Origin: Candidatus Heimdallarchaeota archaeon
GTDB taxonomy: Archaea; Asgardarchaeota; Heimdallarchaeia; Hodarchaeales; S146-22
Direction of reading: 5' to 3'
Length of the DNA: 5,113 bases
NCBI GenBank assembly: GCA_015520535.1
Contig: WAPZ01000023.1
Coordinates: forward strand, 1-5,113
Under the pieces are notes generated by a model that saw only the letters and a program-made list of their open reading frames with translations, was not told the origin of the DNA and did not search any database. This document shows positions 1 through 5,113 of this stretch, piece after piece. The position numbers and the translations under genes were made by a program. The first letter of the stretch is position 1. Every line of letters starts with the position of its first letter.

Positions 1-1247
1 ACATTCAATTCAATTTATTTTATAGTTTTACTTCTAATGAAATAAATCTGATAGCTAAAGGTTATACAAGTTTTAATTATATTTTTAATGGAAATAATGT
101 AATTAATACAACTTATATTTACGAAACTCAAAATAATGAGACTCAAAATGGATATTATTACTTTAACTATACGTTAAATCTTGATCCAAGACCATTCCAA
201 AACACTACATTTTATATTCCTATAGATTATGACTTTGCTAACGTAACAACACCAACAACAACTTATACTGTGCAACCTAGTTTCATACAAATCAATTCTT
301 TTAATCAAACACATAAACAAGTTGTTGTAAGCATTCTAGAAAATGGAACATGGCAATGGTTTTTTATGTCAAACAACAGTGTAGCCTATTTTAATATTGA
401 TCTTGACGATTATCCACAGAGCCTAAATAGAAATATCACACAAATACAATTTCAAATAAAATTACAATGGCATAATCAGAGCCCATTAACTAATGAAAAG
501 TTCTATTTAATTATTTGGAACGAATATGCTAATATAAGCTTAAGAAGTGCTAATTTTACGAGTGGAAATGATGGGTGGTTAAATTCTACCTTTAATTTTG
601 ATGTTTTAGACAGTGGAACTTATTACGTTCAATTAATCGATAATCAAACAAGAATGGGAAATGCTGTAAGATCCTTTAGTGCGTTACGTGATACGACACC
701 ACCACAGCTTCAACAAATCATTTATTCGCCGGGGACAATAGCAAAGCCAAACCAAAATGTGTATATTTATGCTGATTTAATAGATCCTATCGTAGAAGGG
801 CAAGAATATACAGTAGAATCACTATTAACGGTATACCTCCTATTTAGATTTAATTCACAAAACAATATGAGTGATCAATTGCAAGGAACGTATACGAATG
901 GCTTATGGCGATTTTACTTTAGAGGAATGCCAGCGGGAAATATTGTCTATTTCAAAGTTGTGGCTATAGATGATTTCGGGAATCGTTATGAGTCGCAAGT
1001 ATTTTCAGTAAGTTGGCAAGAAGAAAACCCCACGCCAGATGATAGTAGCGGAAACGGTGGTGGAGGTAACGGTGGCAATGGTGGAGGCGCAGTCGTTAGT
1101 GGTGATTCTGGTGGGATAAGTTTGAATGGGTTAATATTTATTGGTGGCGGTATATTTTTTGTTATACCAGTTTTACTTACGGCATGGTGGTTCACAAAAC
1201 GACAACAACCAAAATTTGATATTGATGTTAGTGTAAAGAAAAAGTAA
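1..1247 (+). CDS. Spike-like or S-layer-like surface glycoprotein with C-terminal membrane anchor (5' partial)
   Basis: The reading frame is open from base 3, so the gene begins upstream and 414 residues are visible. The GTG at 270 is an internal codon with no ribosome binding site, not the start. Visible residues 1-229 are beta-rich, full of Asn, Thr and Tyr, and carry 14 of the 15 N-X-S/T sequons (for example NTT, NYT, NVT, NIT, NFT). Residues about 190-215 (S-G-N-D-G-W ... G-T-Y-Y-V) resemble a transthyretin/carboxypeptidase-regulatory-like beta sandwich. Residues 230-337 form an Ig/FN3-like domain that opens with DTTPP and ends with V-A-I-D-D-F-G-N. A Gly/Asn linker follows (about 340-373), then one TM helix (about 375-397) and a short basic tail ending KKK. 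Seen: extracellular, C-terminally anchored, probably N-glycosylated. Inferred: a viral spike or a cell-surface protein. The missing N-terminus should hold a signal peptide. It is the first visible gene of the operon. Confidence 0.85.
   Translation, partial: IQFNLFYSFTSNEINLIAKGYTSFNYIFNGNNVINTTYIYETQNNETQNGYYYFNYTLNLDPRPFQNTTFYIPIDYDFANVTTPTTTYTVQPSFIQINSFNQTHKQVVVSILENGTWQWFFMSNNSVAYFNIDLDDYPQSLNRNITQIQFQIKLQWHNQSPLTNEKFYLIIWNEYANISLRSANFTSGNDGWLNSTFNFDVLDSGTYYVQLIDNQTRMGNAVRSFSALRDTTPPQLQQIIYSPGTIAKPNQNVYIYADLIDPIVEGQEYTVESLLTVYLLFRFNSQNNMSDQLQGTYTNGLWRFYFRGMPAGNIVYFKVVAIDDFGNRYESQVFSVSWQEENPTPDDSSGNGGGGNGGNGGGAVVSGDSGGISLNGLIFIGGGIFFVIPVLLTAWWFTKRQQPKFDIDVSVKKK
1050..1088 (+). repeat. Glycine/asparagine-rich low-complexity linker
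   Basis: Thirteen consecutive codons encode only Gly and Asn (GNGGGGNGGNGGG), built from repeated ggtggt, ggaggt and ggcaat units. The tract separates the Ig-like domain from the TM anchor encoded at about 1125-1193, and probably acts as a flexible stalk. Its local G+C is far above the surrounding sequence because of the Gly codons. Such tracts can vary in length by replication slippage. Confidence 0.85.
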
Positions 1248-1251
1248 GGAG
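1246..1251 (+). promoter_or_regulatory. Shine-Dalgarno site for the small membrane protein
   Basis: AAGGAG overlaps the TAA stop of the surface glycoprotein gene (1245-1247) and lies 8 bases before the ATG at 1260. It fixes that start and suggests the two genes share a transcript. Confidence 0.75.
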
Positions 1252-1259
1252 ATAAACGA

Positions 1260-1550
1260 ATGTTAGGAATTCCTCCACAACTACTAGACAGATTATTATT
1301 TACAATGTTTGGTATTATTATCGGGACTGTCGGAAAGAAAGCCTTTGAAAAGTTGAGTGAGATAAAATTTAGTCTAGCCATCGGCTTAGGATTATTAATT
1401 ATTGCTTTATCTTTATTTTTAGGTTTAGATTATTTTATTCAACTATTTGGATTAGATATGTTTAGCATGAGTGTTATTATATTTTTTCTAATGCTATTTG
1501 GATTAATATTAGCTTTTCCAAGTGGATCAAATAGGAGTGATGAAAAATAA
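1260..1550 (+). CDS. Small integral membrane protein, 96 aa, function unknown
   Basis: I do not recognise a family. The protein has two clear hydrophobic helices at residues about 37-58 and 68-87, and a weaker amphipathic or membrane segment at about 12-24 (L-L-F-T-M-F-G-I-I-I-G). A short basic loop (K26, K27, K31) follows the first segment and should be cytosolic. The C-terminus is short and polar (S-G-S-N-R-S-D-E-K). The ATG is supported by a strong ribosome binding site 8 bases upstream, and the stop overlaps the next start by one base (TAATG). It lies between an anchored glycoprotein and a large membrane protein, so a role as a small membrane or envelope component is plausible. By position it could match the small membrane proteins beside the spike gene of archaeal pleomorphic viruses, but that is inference. 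Confidence 0.85.
   Translation: MLGIPPQLLDRLLFTMFGIIIGTVGKKAFEKLSEIKFSLAIGLGLLIIALSLFLGLDYFIQLFGLDMFSMSVIIFFLMLFGLILAFPSGSNRSDEK
1534..1541 (+). promoter_or_regulatory. Shine-Dalgarno site for the large membrane protein
   Basis: GGAGTGAT ends 8 bases before the ATG at 1550 and lies inside the end of the previous coding sequence. Together with the TAATG stop/start overlap it supports this start and coupled translation. Confidence 0.6.
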
Positions 1551-3214
1551 TGAAAAAACAACAAGTTATTATGATATTCTTTCTAAGTTTAATGCTTATT
1601 TCATTTCTAAGTTCATTAAACAGTATAGACGGACTGAGAAGTGCACCACAATACTTTGCTGATGATGATAGTTTTATCGTCATTTATAGAGAAGGGAAAG
1701 ATGGTGGTGACATATTTATTCCAGCTGATGAGCAACGCATTTTAGTTGATTCATTTAGAATTTATGTTTATTGGAGTGGAGGTGATAATGAAGAGCGGCA
1801 TATTATTTTAGATGTATATAAACAAACAGAACAAACAGTCACTACTATTGATGAGAACAACAATACTATTACGAAAAAAGAAATAGTGTATAAAGAATTG
1901 CGCTATACTAAAGATATTAAAGTAAAAAAAGGCATGAATCCCTCCGGCGATCCCCATTATGTTGATATAGAAGTTAATTTAGAATATACTAACGTAACGG
2001 AAAAAATTGTGCTATCTTATCGAAACCTAAAAATCGAATTTTTTCATTTAACACACCCGGCAGCTCAAATCGTCACAAACACTAAAGGAGATCTTAATAC
2101 ATTAGCACTAAAATATCTTATCATTGGGCTCTTGTATGCGGGAATAGCTTACCTTATCGGAGAATTTATGGAGCGTAAAGCACTATACATAGAATTTCCA
2201 TCATTATTAACAATTGCTGTTTTTATAGGGCTATTCGCATGGATCTTATTATTAGTTTTATTCATGTTATCGCCTGGTGATTATGAAGTCTTATTAATGA
2301 ATTTAGTTGACTTAGAGCCTGCACTCATTCTTATTCCAATCATCCCAATTTTAGCCTTTTGGTTTGGACATCGCATCAGCACTAAAAATCTGAAAAAAGC
2401 AGCTATAGATATACATGAAGTAGATGTTTTACATGACAAAACAATAGGTGGTGTTCCACAAATCTATTATGTAGAGAAAAACGGAAAAAAATACAAAATC
2501 AAGAAAAATGAAGTTGGCGCATTTAAAGAAACTTTACTTCGATTATTTTTAGGACATTTTGAAGAGCTAAAAGAAATCGAAAAATGTTCTAAACCCGATA
2601 TTGTCAAAAAATACACAAAACACGATCCAGATGTAATTTATTATGCTGAAGATTTAGAATTCAAAAAAGGTGGCATAACAATAGAAAAAAACATGGGCTA
2701 CAGACCTTTAATTTTATTAATAATCGCTATTGTTGGAATTGTTATTTACAATCTATTACCAAGTTTCAACATTGAATTGACCACAAGTCAAAGCGTGAGC
2801 ATTCTAACTATGCTAATATTTAGTGGAGTGTTAGGAGTTATAATCTGGATTTGGGATTCAAAAGTATTATACAAAAGCCCTTATATCAATATTAAGCCAG
2901 CTACAGTATCCAAAGGATTTCTTTACGCTAAAAACAGAATATTGCAAAAATTAAGCAATCAACTAAGTTATTTGTTTGAACTATACAATCGTTCCGAAGC
3001 TGAAAGTGCAAAAGAATCTATTGATTACGCAAGAAGAATGATTGTTGCTTTTGATAATGCCTATAAAGGAAAATATGATGTAGATTTAAAGAAAGAATTA
3101 GAGCAATTAGAGGAAGAAAGCTCTGAGATTGAGAAAAAAGTAAAATTAGGGAAATTAAAAGTTGATTGGGAATTAATACCAAAAATACAAAGTGGAGATG
3201 GTGAAAAAGCATGA
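1550..3214 (+). CDS. Large multi-pass membrane protein with ectodomain and two cytosolic regions, 554 aa, function unknown
   Basis: I do not recognise a family. In order: an N-terminal signal peptide or signal anchor (about 5-23, after MKKQQ); a beta-rich ectodomain (about 27-185) with two N-glycosylation sequons (N104, N148); three TM helices (about 187-205, 217-240, 256-273); a basic cytosolic domain (about 275-384) with a predicted beta hairpin around Y306-K319; two more TM helices (about 385-402, 415-435); and a helical cytosolic tail (about 440-554) with a charged, probably coiled-coil stretch at about 512-535. Charge distribution fits this topology: Lys/Arg-rich loops fall inside, and the acidic 241-255 and 403-414 loops outside. 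The protein therefore links the outside to the cytosol and could be the scaffold that couples the surface protein to the ATPase further down the operon. It overlaps the upstream gene by 1 base and the downstream gene by 4 (ATGA). A conserved envelope protein or a secretion/DNA-transfer platform are both possible. Confidence 0.88.
   Translation: MKKQQVIMIFFLSLMLISFLSSLNSIDGLRSAPQYFADDDSFIVIYREGKDGGDIFIPADEQRILVDSFRIYVYWSGGDNEERHIILDVYKQTEQTVTTIDENNNTITKKEIVYKELRYTKDIKVKKGMNPSGDPHYVDIEVNLEYTNVTEKIVLSYRNLKIEFFHLTHPAAQIVTNTKGDLNTLALKYLIIGLLYAGIAYLIGEFMERKALYIEFPSLLTIAVFIGLFAWILLLVLFMLSPGDYEVLLMNLVDLEPALILIPIIPILAFWFGHRISTKNLKKAAIDIHEVDVLHDKTIGGVPQIYYVEKNGKKYKIKKNEVGAFKETLLRLFLGHFEELKEIEKCSKPDIVKKYTKHDPDVIYYAEDLEFKKGGITIEKNMGYRPLILLIIAIVGIVIYNLLPSFNIELTTSQSVSILTMLIFSGVLGVIIWIWDSKVLYKSPYINIKPATVSKGFLYAKNRILQKLSNQLSYLFELYNRSEAESAKESIDYARRMIVAFDNAYKGKYDVDLKKELEQLEEESSEIEKKVKLGKLKVDWELIPKIQSGDGEKA
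3200..3204 (+). promoter_or_regulatory. Shine-Dalgarno-like site for the 138-aa protein
   Basis: GGTGA lies 6 bases before the ATG at 3211, with a further GGAG at 3194-3197. It sits in the last codons of the preceding gene and supports the ATGA overlap as the true junction. Confidence 0.5.
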
Positions 3215-3627
3215 AATTAGAAGGAATTAAATTTTGGAAAAAAAATACTTCCTCAGATAAAAAAAGTTCCAGCAAAGAAATTAAAATCAAAGAGCATTTC
3301 AATCAGCTCTACGAAATTATCTTGGACATGGAATTGCCAAACACCAAAGGACTTAAGGATATCATCAAATTTTTTAAAAATTTAACCGTTGATTACTACA
3401 ATGCAAACCATGAAGCTGTTATTGATAACCTCATAAACGAACTATTGCTAGTAATACTTCTTTCAAACACCAAAGCTAATGATACTGACAAAAAAACACT
3501 TCAAGGAGCAGTAAAGTCATTAGCTGAATCACTAAAAGCTATACCAGGAGAACTACATGAGCCAGAACAAGAAAAAGAAGTTAAGCTTTCTAAATTACTA
3601 ATACAACAAGAAGAGGAGGTGCAATAA
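3211..3627 (+). CDS. Soluble, mostly helical protein, 138 aa, function unknown
   Basis: No family is recognised. The first 28 residues are Lys/Ser-rich and probably disordered (W9 followed by K-K, then a D-K-K-S-S-S-K stretch). Residues about 29-112 look like a bundle of amphipathic helices, including a hydrophobic stretch around 70-84 (V-I-D-N-L-I-N-E-L-L-L-V-I-L-L). That stretch is too punctuated by charge to be a confident TM helix. The C-terminal 26 residues are Glu/Lys-rich. No signal peptide or Cys motif is present, so it should be cytosolic. The ATG overlaps the previous stop as ATGA, and the stop overlaps the next start as TAATG. Its place between the membrane scaffold and the ATPase suggests an accessory or adaptor, but nothing in the sequence proves it. 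Confidence 0.8.
   Translation: MKLEGIKFWKKNTSSDKKSSSKEIKIKEHFNQLYEIILDMELPNTKGLKDIIKFFKNLTVDYYNANHEAVIDNLINELLLVILLSNTKANDTDKKTLQGAVKSLAESLKAIPGELHEPEQEKEVKLSKLLIQQEEEVQ
3613..3620 (+). promoter_or_regulatory. Strong Shine-Dalgarno site for the 44-aa basic protein
   Basis: GAGGAGGT, the best ribosome binding site in the window, lies 6 bases before the ATG at 3627. It is the main reason to accept the short gene that follows. Confidence 0.8.
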
Positions 3628-3761
3628 TGGGTCGAAAAATTAAGGGAAAGAAAAAAGGTGAATTAGTAACTAAATTCAAATATAGAGGAAAAACTAAAGA
3701 GGTACGCCACAAAAAAAGCGAAAGATCCGGGATAGATCTATTCTGGGTAGAGGATGAATAA
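3627..3761 (+). CDS. Very small, highly basic protein, 44 aa, function unknown
   Basis: This is a short gene that length cut-offs would miss. The first 33 residues are dominated by Lys and Arg (it begins MGRKIKGKKKGELV), with a likely beta hairpin around F17-V26 (K-F-K-Y-R-G-K-T-K-E-V). The last ten residues (GIDLFWVEDE) turn acidic and aromatic, as in a short binding tail. A consensus ribosome binding site precedes the ATG, the start overlaps the previous stop by one base, and the next ATG is 2 bases beyond its TAA, so it fits the operon exactly. The basic body suggests nucleic acid binding, for example condensing or guiding DNA, and the acidic tail could dock on a partner such as the ATPase. 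Both are inference; no homologue is recognised. Confidence 0.75.
   Translation: MGRKIKGKKKGELVTKFKYRGKTKEVRHKKSERSGIDLFWVEDE
3750..3757 (+). promoter_or_regulatory. Shine-Dalgarno-like site for the 118-aa protein
   Basis: GAGGATGA lies 6 bases before the ATG at 3764, within the final codons of the 44-aa gene. It is a moderate match and supports that start. Confidence 0.5.
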
Positions 3762-3763
3762 AC

Positions 3764-4120
3764 ATGCCAGAGAAAAACAAATATACAATGGTGCAATGGC
3801 AACAAGGAAAATTACTCTCAGAACAATTTGGTGAGATTTCTTTATCAGTTCTCAGCCCACAAGGGCTGAGACTAATTTTTTATGCTATGGCTACTGACAC
3901 ACTCAGCCTTCCATTTGTGCAACAAGCCATATCAAATCAAATAATACATGATACATTTCGATATCTCAGAACTAAAAGTAGCGTAATCACATTAGAGCAA
4001 ATGATAAGCGCTACAGCTACTTATATCAAAAAACTCGCTGAAGATAAAGCAGAGCGTGATGAACTATTAGCAAATTTGCCGGGCGGTGAAACTATTGTTG
4101 GAGTTTATCCTCAAGCATAG
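3764..4120 (+). CDS. Soluble helical protein, 118 aa, function unknown
   Basis: No family is recognised. The protein has no signal peptide and no TM helix. Residues about 8-20 and 30-105 look mainly alpha-helical, with a basic patch (R57, R60, K62) and a charged helix at about 78-95 (Y-I-K-K-L-A-E-D-K-A-E-R-D-E). The C-terminus is non-helical (P-G-G-E-T-I-V-G-V-Y-P-Q-A). It starts 2 bases after the 44-aa gene behind a GAGGATGA site. Its last 35 bases overlap the start of the ATPase gene in another frame, so the two are probably translationally coupled, and the products may work together. A perfect 9-bp hairpin followed by six T lies inside this gene at 3850-3881. Its small size and position next to an NTPase match the ORF7-like slot of pleolipovirus-type gene blocks, which is only a positional argument. 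Confidence 0.8.
   Translation: MPEKNKYTMVQWQQGKLLSEQFGEISLSVLSPQGLRLIFYAMATDTLSLPFVQQAISNQIIHDTFRYLRTKSSVITLEQMISATATYIKKLAEDKAERDELLANLPGGETIVGVYPQA
3850..3881 (+). terminator. Perfect 9-bp stem-loop followed by a T run, inside a coding sequence
   Basis: TCTCAGCCC (3850-3858) pairs perfectly with GGGCTGAGA (3863-3871) across an ACAA tetraloop. CTAA and then six T (3876-3881) follow. The stem is much richer in G+C than its surroundings. It looks like an intrinsic terminator but encodes residues L-S-P-Q-G-L-R-L of the 118-aa protein. It could attenuate transcription into the ATPase gene, act as an RNA structure, or be accidental. Archaeal termination relies mainly on T runs, so the role of the stem is uncertain. 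Confidence 0.45.
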
Positions 4121-5108
4121 CGAACTAATTAGCAAAAAAATTCCTTTAAAGCGAAAAATAGTGCATATTCCACCGCTAGGTGAATATCCTTATGATCCAG
4201 AAGTATACAAACTATATGAGATAGGTGAATTTGTGGAAGCTGCAAAATATATGATTAACAAAAATGACACAATTAGAGTTGCGGTTATGGGGATTCAAGG
4301 AAGAGGAAAAACGAATCCTACAATACATTTTACGAAAAAACTCACAGAAGATTATGGGTTAGAATTTGATTTAAAAAGACAACTTTATATCGGTGAAGAC
4401 ACTATACCAGACATAAAACTTTTAGCTAAGAAGCATCCACGCCACGATCACGTCATCATTGATGAAGCCGAATTCCTATTCGTGCCAAACTCTCGACAAA
4501 CCCGCTTGCTGAAATGGGCTTTAGCAAGTGGAAGAGGAACGGGAATAAATATTTGGGCTGTCTTTCCAACCTTAATAGATGTTCATGCAAGTGTGATTGA
4601 TAATCATTTTAATTGGATTATTCAAGCAATATATCGCGATCACGAACGAAAAAAAGTTTTAATCCGAATTCAATGTAAAGCAATGTATTCTGACATGACT
4701 CGTGGAGGGCAATGGCTTGATTATCCATTTCCAGATGCGCTATACTGGATACCGTATGCACCTACTGATCTCTTTCTTCAATGGGATGAATACAAGCAAA
4801 GAATATACGAAGAGGGTGAGATGGGCACATTTCAAGAAGCGTATGAAGAACGTGTGAAGAAAAGGAAAGAAGAATTGCGAAAGAAACAAGAAGAGGAATA
4901 CTGGAATACGGTGCAGAAAATTGCCAGCACAAAGTATTCTAAAGCTGAAAAATGTAAAAGAATGCTGGAGGCTGGAATTAAAAAGACGCATATTCAAGCC
5001 GTATTAGGTATTTCATATAATACAATCAATAGAATAGAAACAGAAGTAATGCGTGGGATTTCGACTAGTAAAAATAAAAAAAAGAAGCGGAATGCAAAAA
5101 CTAAATAA
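4086..5108 (+). CDS. P-loop ATPase with C-terminal helix-turn-helix, 340 aa (DNA translocation/packaging-type candidate)
   Basis: Walker A is G69-I-Q-G-R-G-K-T76. Walker B is the hydrophobic V-I-I-D126-E127 followed by A-E-F. A later R150-G-T-G-I-N-I-W-A-V-F-P strand with a D-V-H-A-S-V-I-D-N segment resembles the post-Walker-B region of FtsK/HerA/Zot-like and viral packaging ATPases, where it reads like R-x-G-x-N-hhh-x-Q-x-P. A charged helical spacer (about 247-280, rich in Glu, Lys, Arg) leads to a helix-turn-helix (about 283-318: ML-E-A-G-I-K-K-T-H-I then L-G-I-S-Y-N-T-I) and a Lys-rich end. No TM helix is present. It is probably a cytosolic motor acting on DNA or on an envelope or secretion complex. 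The GTG start is the first usual start after the in-frame stop at 4068-4070. It has no good ribosome binding site and overlaps the previous gene by 35 bases, so coupling is likely; GTG 4161 is an alternative start that keeps the whole ATPase core. The exact family and substrate are not established. Confidence 0.88.
   Translation: MKLLLEFILKHSELISKKIPLKRKIVHIPPLGEYPYDPEVYKLYEIGEFVEAAKYMINKNDTIRVAVMGIQGRGKTNPTIHFTKKLTEDYGLEFDLKRQLYIGEDTIPDIKLLAKKHPRHDHVIIDEAEFLFVPNSRQTRLLKWALASGRGTGINIWAVFPTLIDVHASVIDNHFNWIIQAIYRDHERKKVLIRIQCKAMYSDMTRGGQWLDYPFPDALYWIPYAPTDLFLQWDEYKQRIYEEGEMGTFQEAYEERVKKRKEELRKKQEEEYWNTVQKIASTKYSKAEKCKRMLEAGIKKTHIQAVLGISYNTINRIETEVMRGISTSKNKKKKRNAKTK
4932..5039 (+). other. Helix-turn-helix domain coding segment at the C-terminus of the ATPase
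   Basis: Residues about 283-318 match the resolvase/Hin-type helix-turn-helix pattern. A first helix (K-C-K-R-M-L-E-A-G) is followed by K-T-H-I-Q-A-V-L-G-I-S (helix, turn at G-I-S) and Y-N-T-I-N-R-I-E (recognition helix). A Lys-rich tail follows. It probably binds DNA, either to recruit the motor to a site or to regulate the operon. Confidence 0.65.
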
Positions 5109-5113
5109 TATAG

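Noticed and set aside
270..272. GTG as the start of the surface glycoprotein
   Set aside because: The frame is open back to the window edge, the upstream codons have the same sequon-rich character, and no ribosome binding site precedes the GTG. The gene starts outside the window.
986..1381. Open frame on the minus strand (131 codons)
   Set aside because: It is antisense to the surface glycoprotein and the small membrane protein. Its Pro-rich run is just the reverse complement of the Gly-rich linker.
1443..1505. 12-base direct repeat ctatttggatta (1443-1454 and 1494-1505)
   Set aside because: Both copies encode L-F-G-L inside or beside TM helices. This is ordinary hydrophobic codon repetition, not an attachment site or mobile element end.
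1477..1683. Open frame on the minus strand (68 codons)
   Set aside because: It lies across the junction of two well-supported + strand genes and has no ribosome binding site or protein-like features.
3018..3302. Open frame on the minus strand (94 codons), Leu/Phe-rich
   Set aside because: The Leu/Phe richness comes from reading Lys/Glu codons of the + strand coiled-coil tail in reverse. It is a shadow, not a membrane protein.
3367..3383. AT-only near-palindrome (AAA, T6, A5, TTT) as a terminator or promoter
   Set aside because: It is fully explained by Lys/Phe/Asn codons in an AT-rich gene. It has no G+C-rich stem and sits mid-gene.
3590..3805. Open frame on the minus strand (71 codons)
   Set aside because: It is antisense to the strong ribosome binding site and the 44-aa gene, with no support of its own.
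4740..4997. Open frame on the minus strand (85 codons), Phe/Leu-rich
   Set aside because: It is antisense to the Glu/Lys-rich spacer of the ATPase, with the same composition artefact.
1..5113. CRISPR array, tRNA, rRNA, insertion sequence or type IV pilin genes
   Set aside because: No regularly spaced repeats, no tRNA- or rRNA-like stretch, no transposase motifs and no class III signal peptide were seen. Nearly every base is in a protein-coding gene.

Overview
The window is a compact, AT-rich stretch with all seven genes on the + strand, packed head to tail. Neighbouring genes overlap by 1 to 35 bases or lie 2 to 12 bases apart, so it reads as part of one operon. Several starts have good Shine-Dalgarno sequences. 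No promoter, RNA gene, CRISPR array or insertion sequence is visible. The start of the operon lies upstream of base 1.

The organism is probably an archaeon, or an archaeal virus or integrated element. The first gene encodes a surface protein dense in N-glycosylation sequons. It has an Ig-like domain opened by a D-T-T-P-P motif, a glycine/asparagine-rich linker, one C-terminal membrane anchor and a short basic tail. That architecture is familiar from surface proteins of Asgard-type and related archaea. The low G+C (about one third by eye) fits but does not prove this.

Layout: (1) 1-1247, 5'-truncated glycoprotein with a C-terminal anchor; (2) 1260-1550, small membrane protein with 2-3 TM segments; (3) 1550-3214, large membrane protein with an ectodomain, two TM blocks and two cytosolic parts; (4) 3211-3627, soluble helical protein; (5) 3627-3761, 44-residue very basic protein; (6) 3764-4120, helical protein with a terminator-like hairpin inside its coding sequence; (7) 4086-5108, P-loop ATPase with Walker A and B motifs, a charged helical spacer and a C-terminal helix-turn-helix.

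The order spike-like anchored glycoprotein, small membrane protein, larger membrane protein, small soluble proteins, NTPase recalls the conserved block of archaeal pleomorphic viruses (Pleolipoviridae: VP3, VP4 spike, ORF6, ORF7, VP8 NTPase). I suggest, as inference only, that this is an envelope and DNA-handling module of a pleolipovirus-like element in a low-GC, possibly non-halophilic archaeon. A cell-encoded surface or DNA-transfer complex is the main alternative. No gene here could be given a confident family name from sequence alone except the P-loop ATPase.
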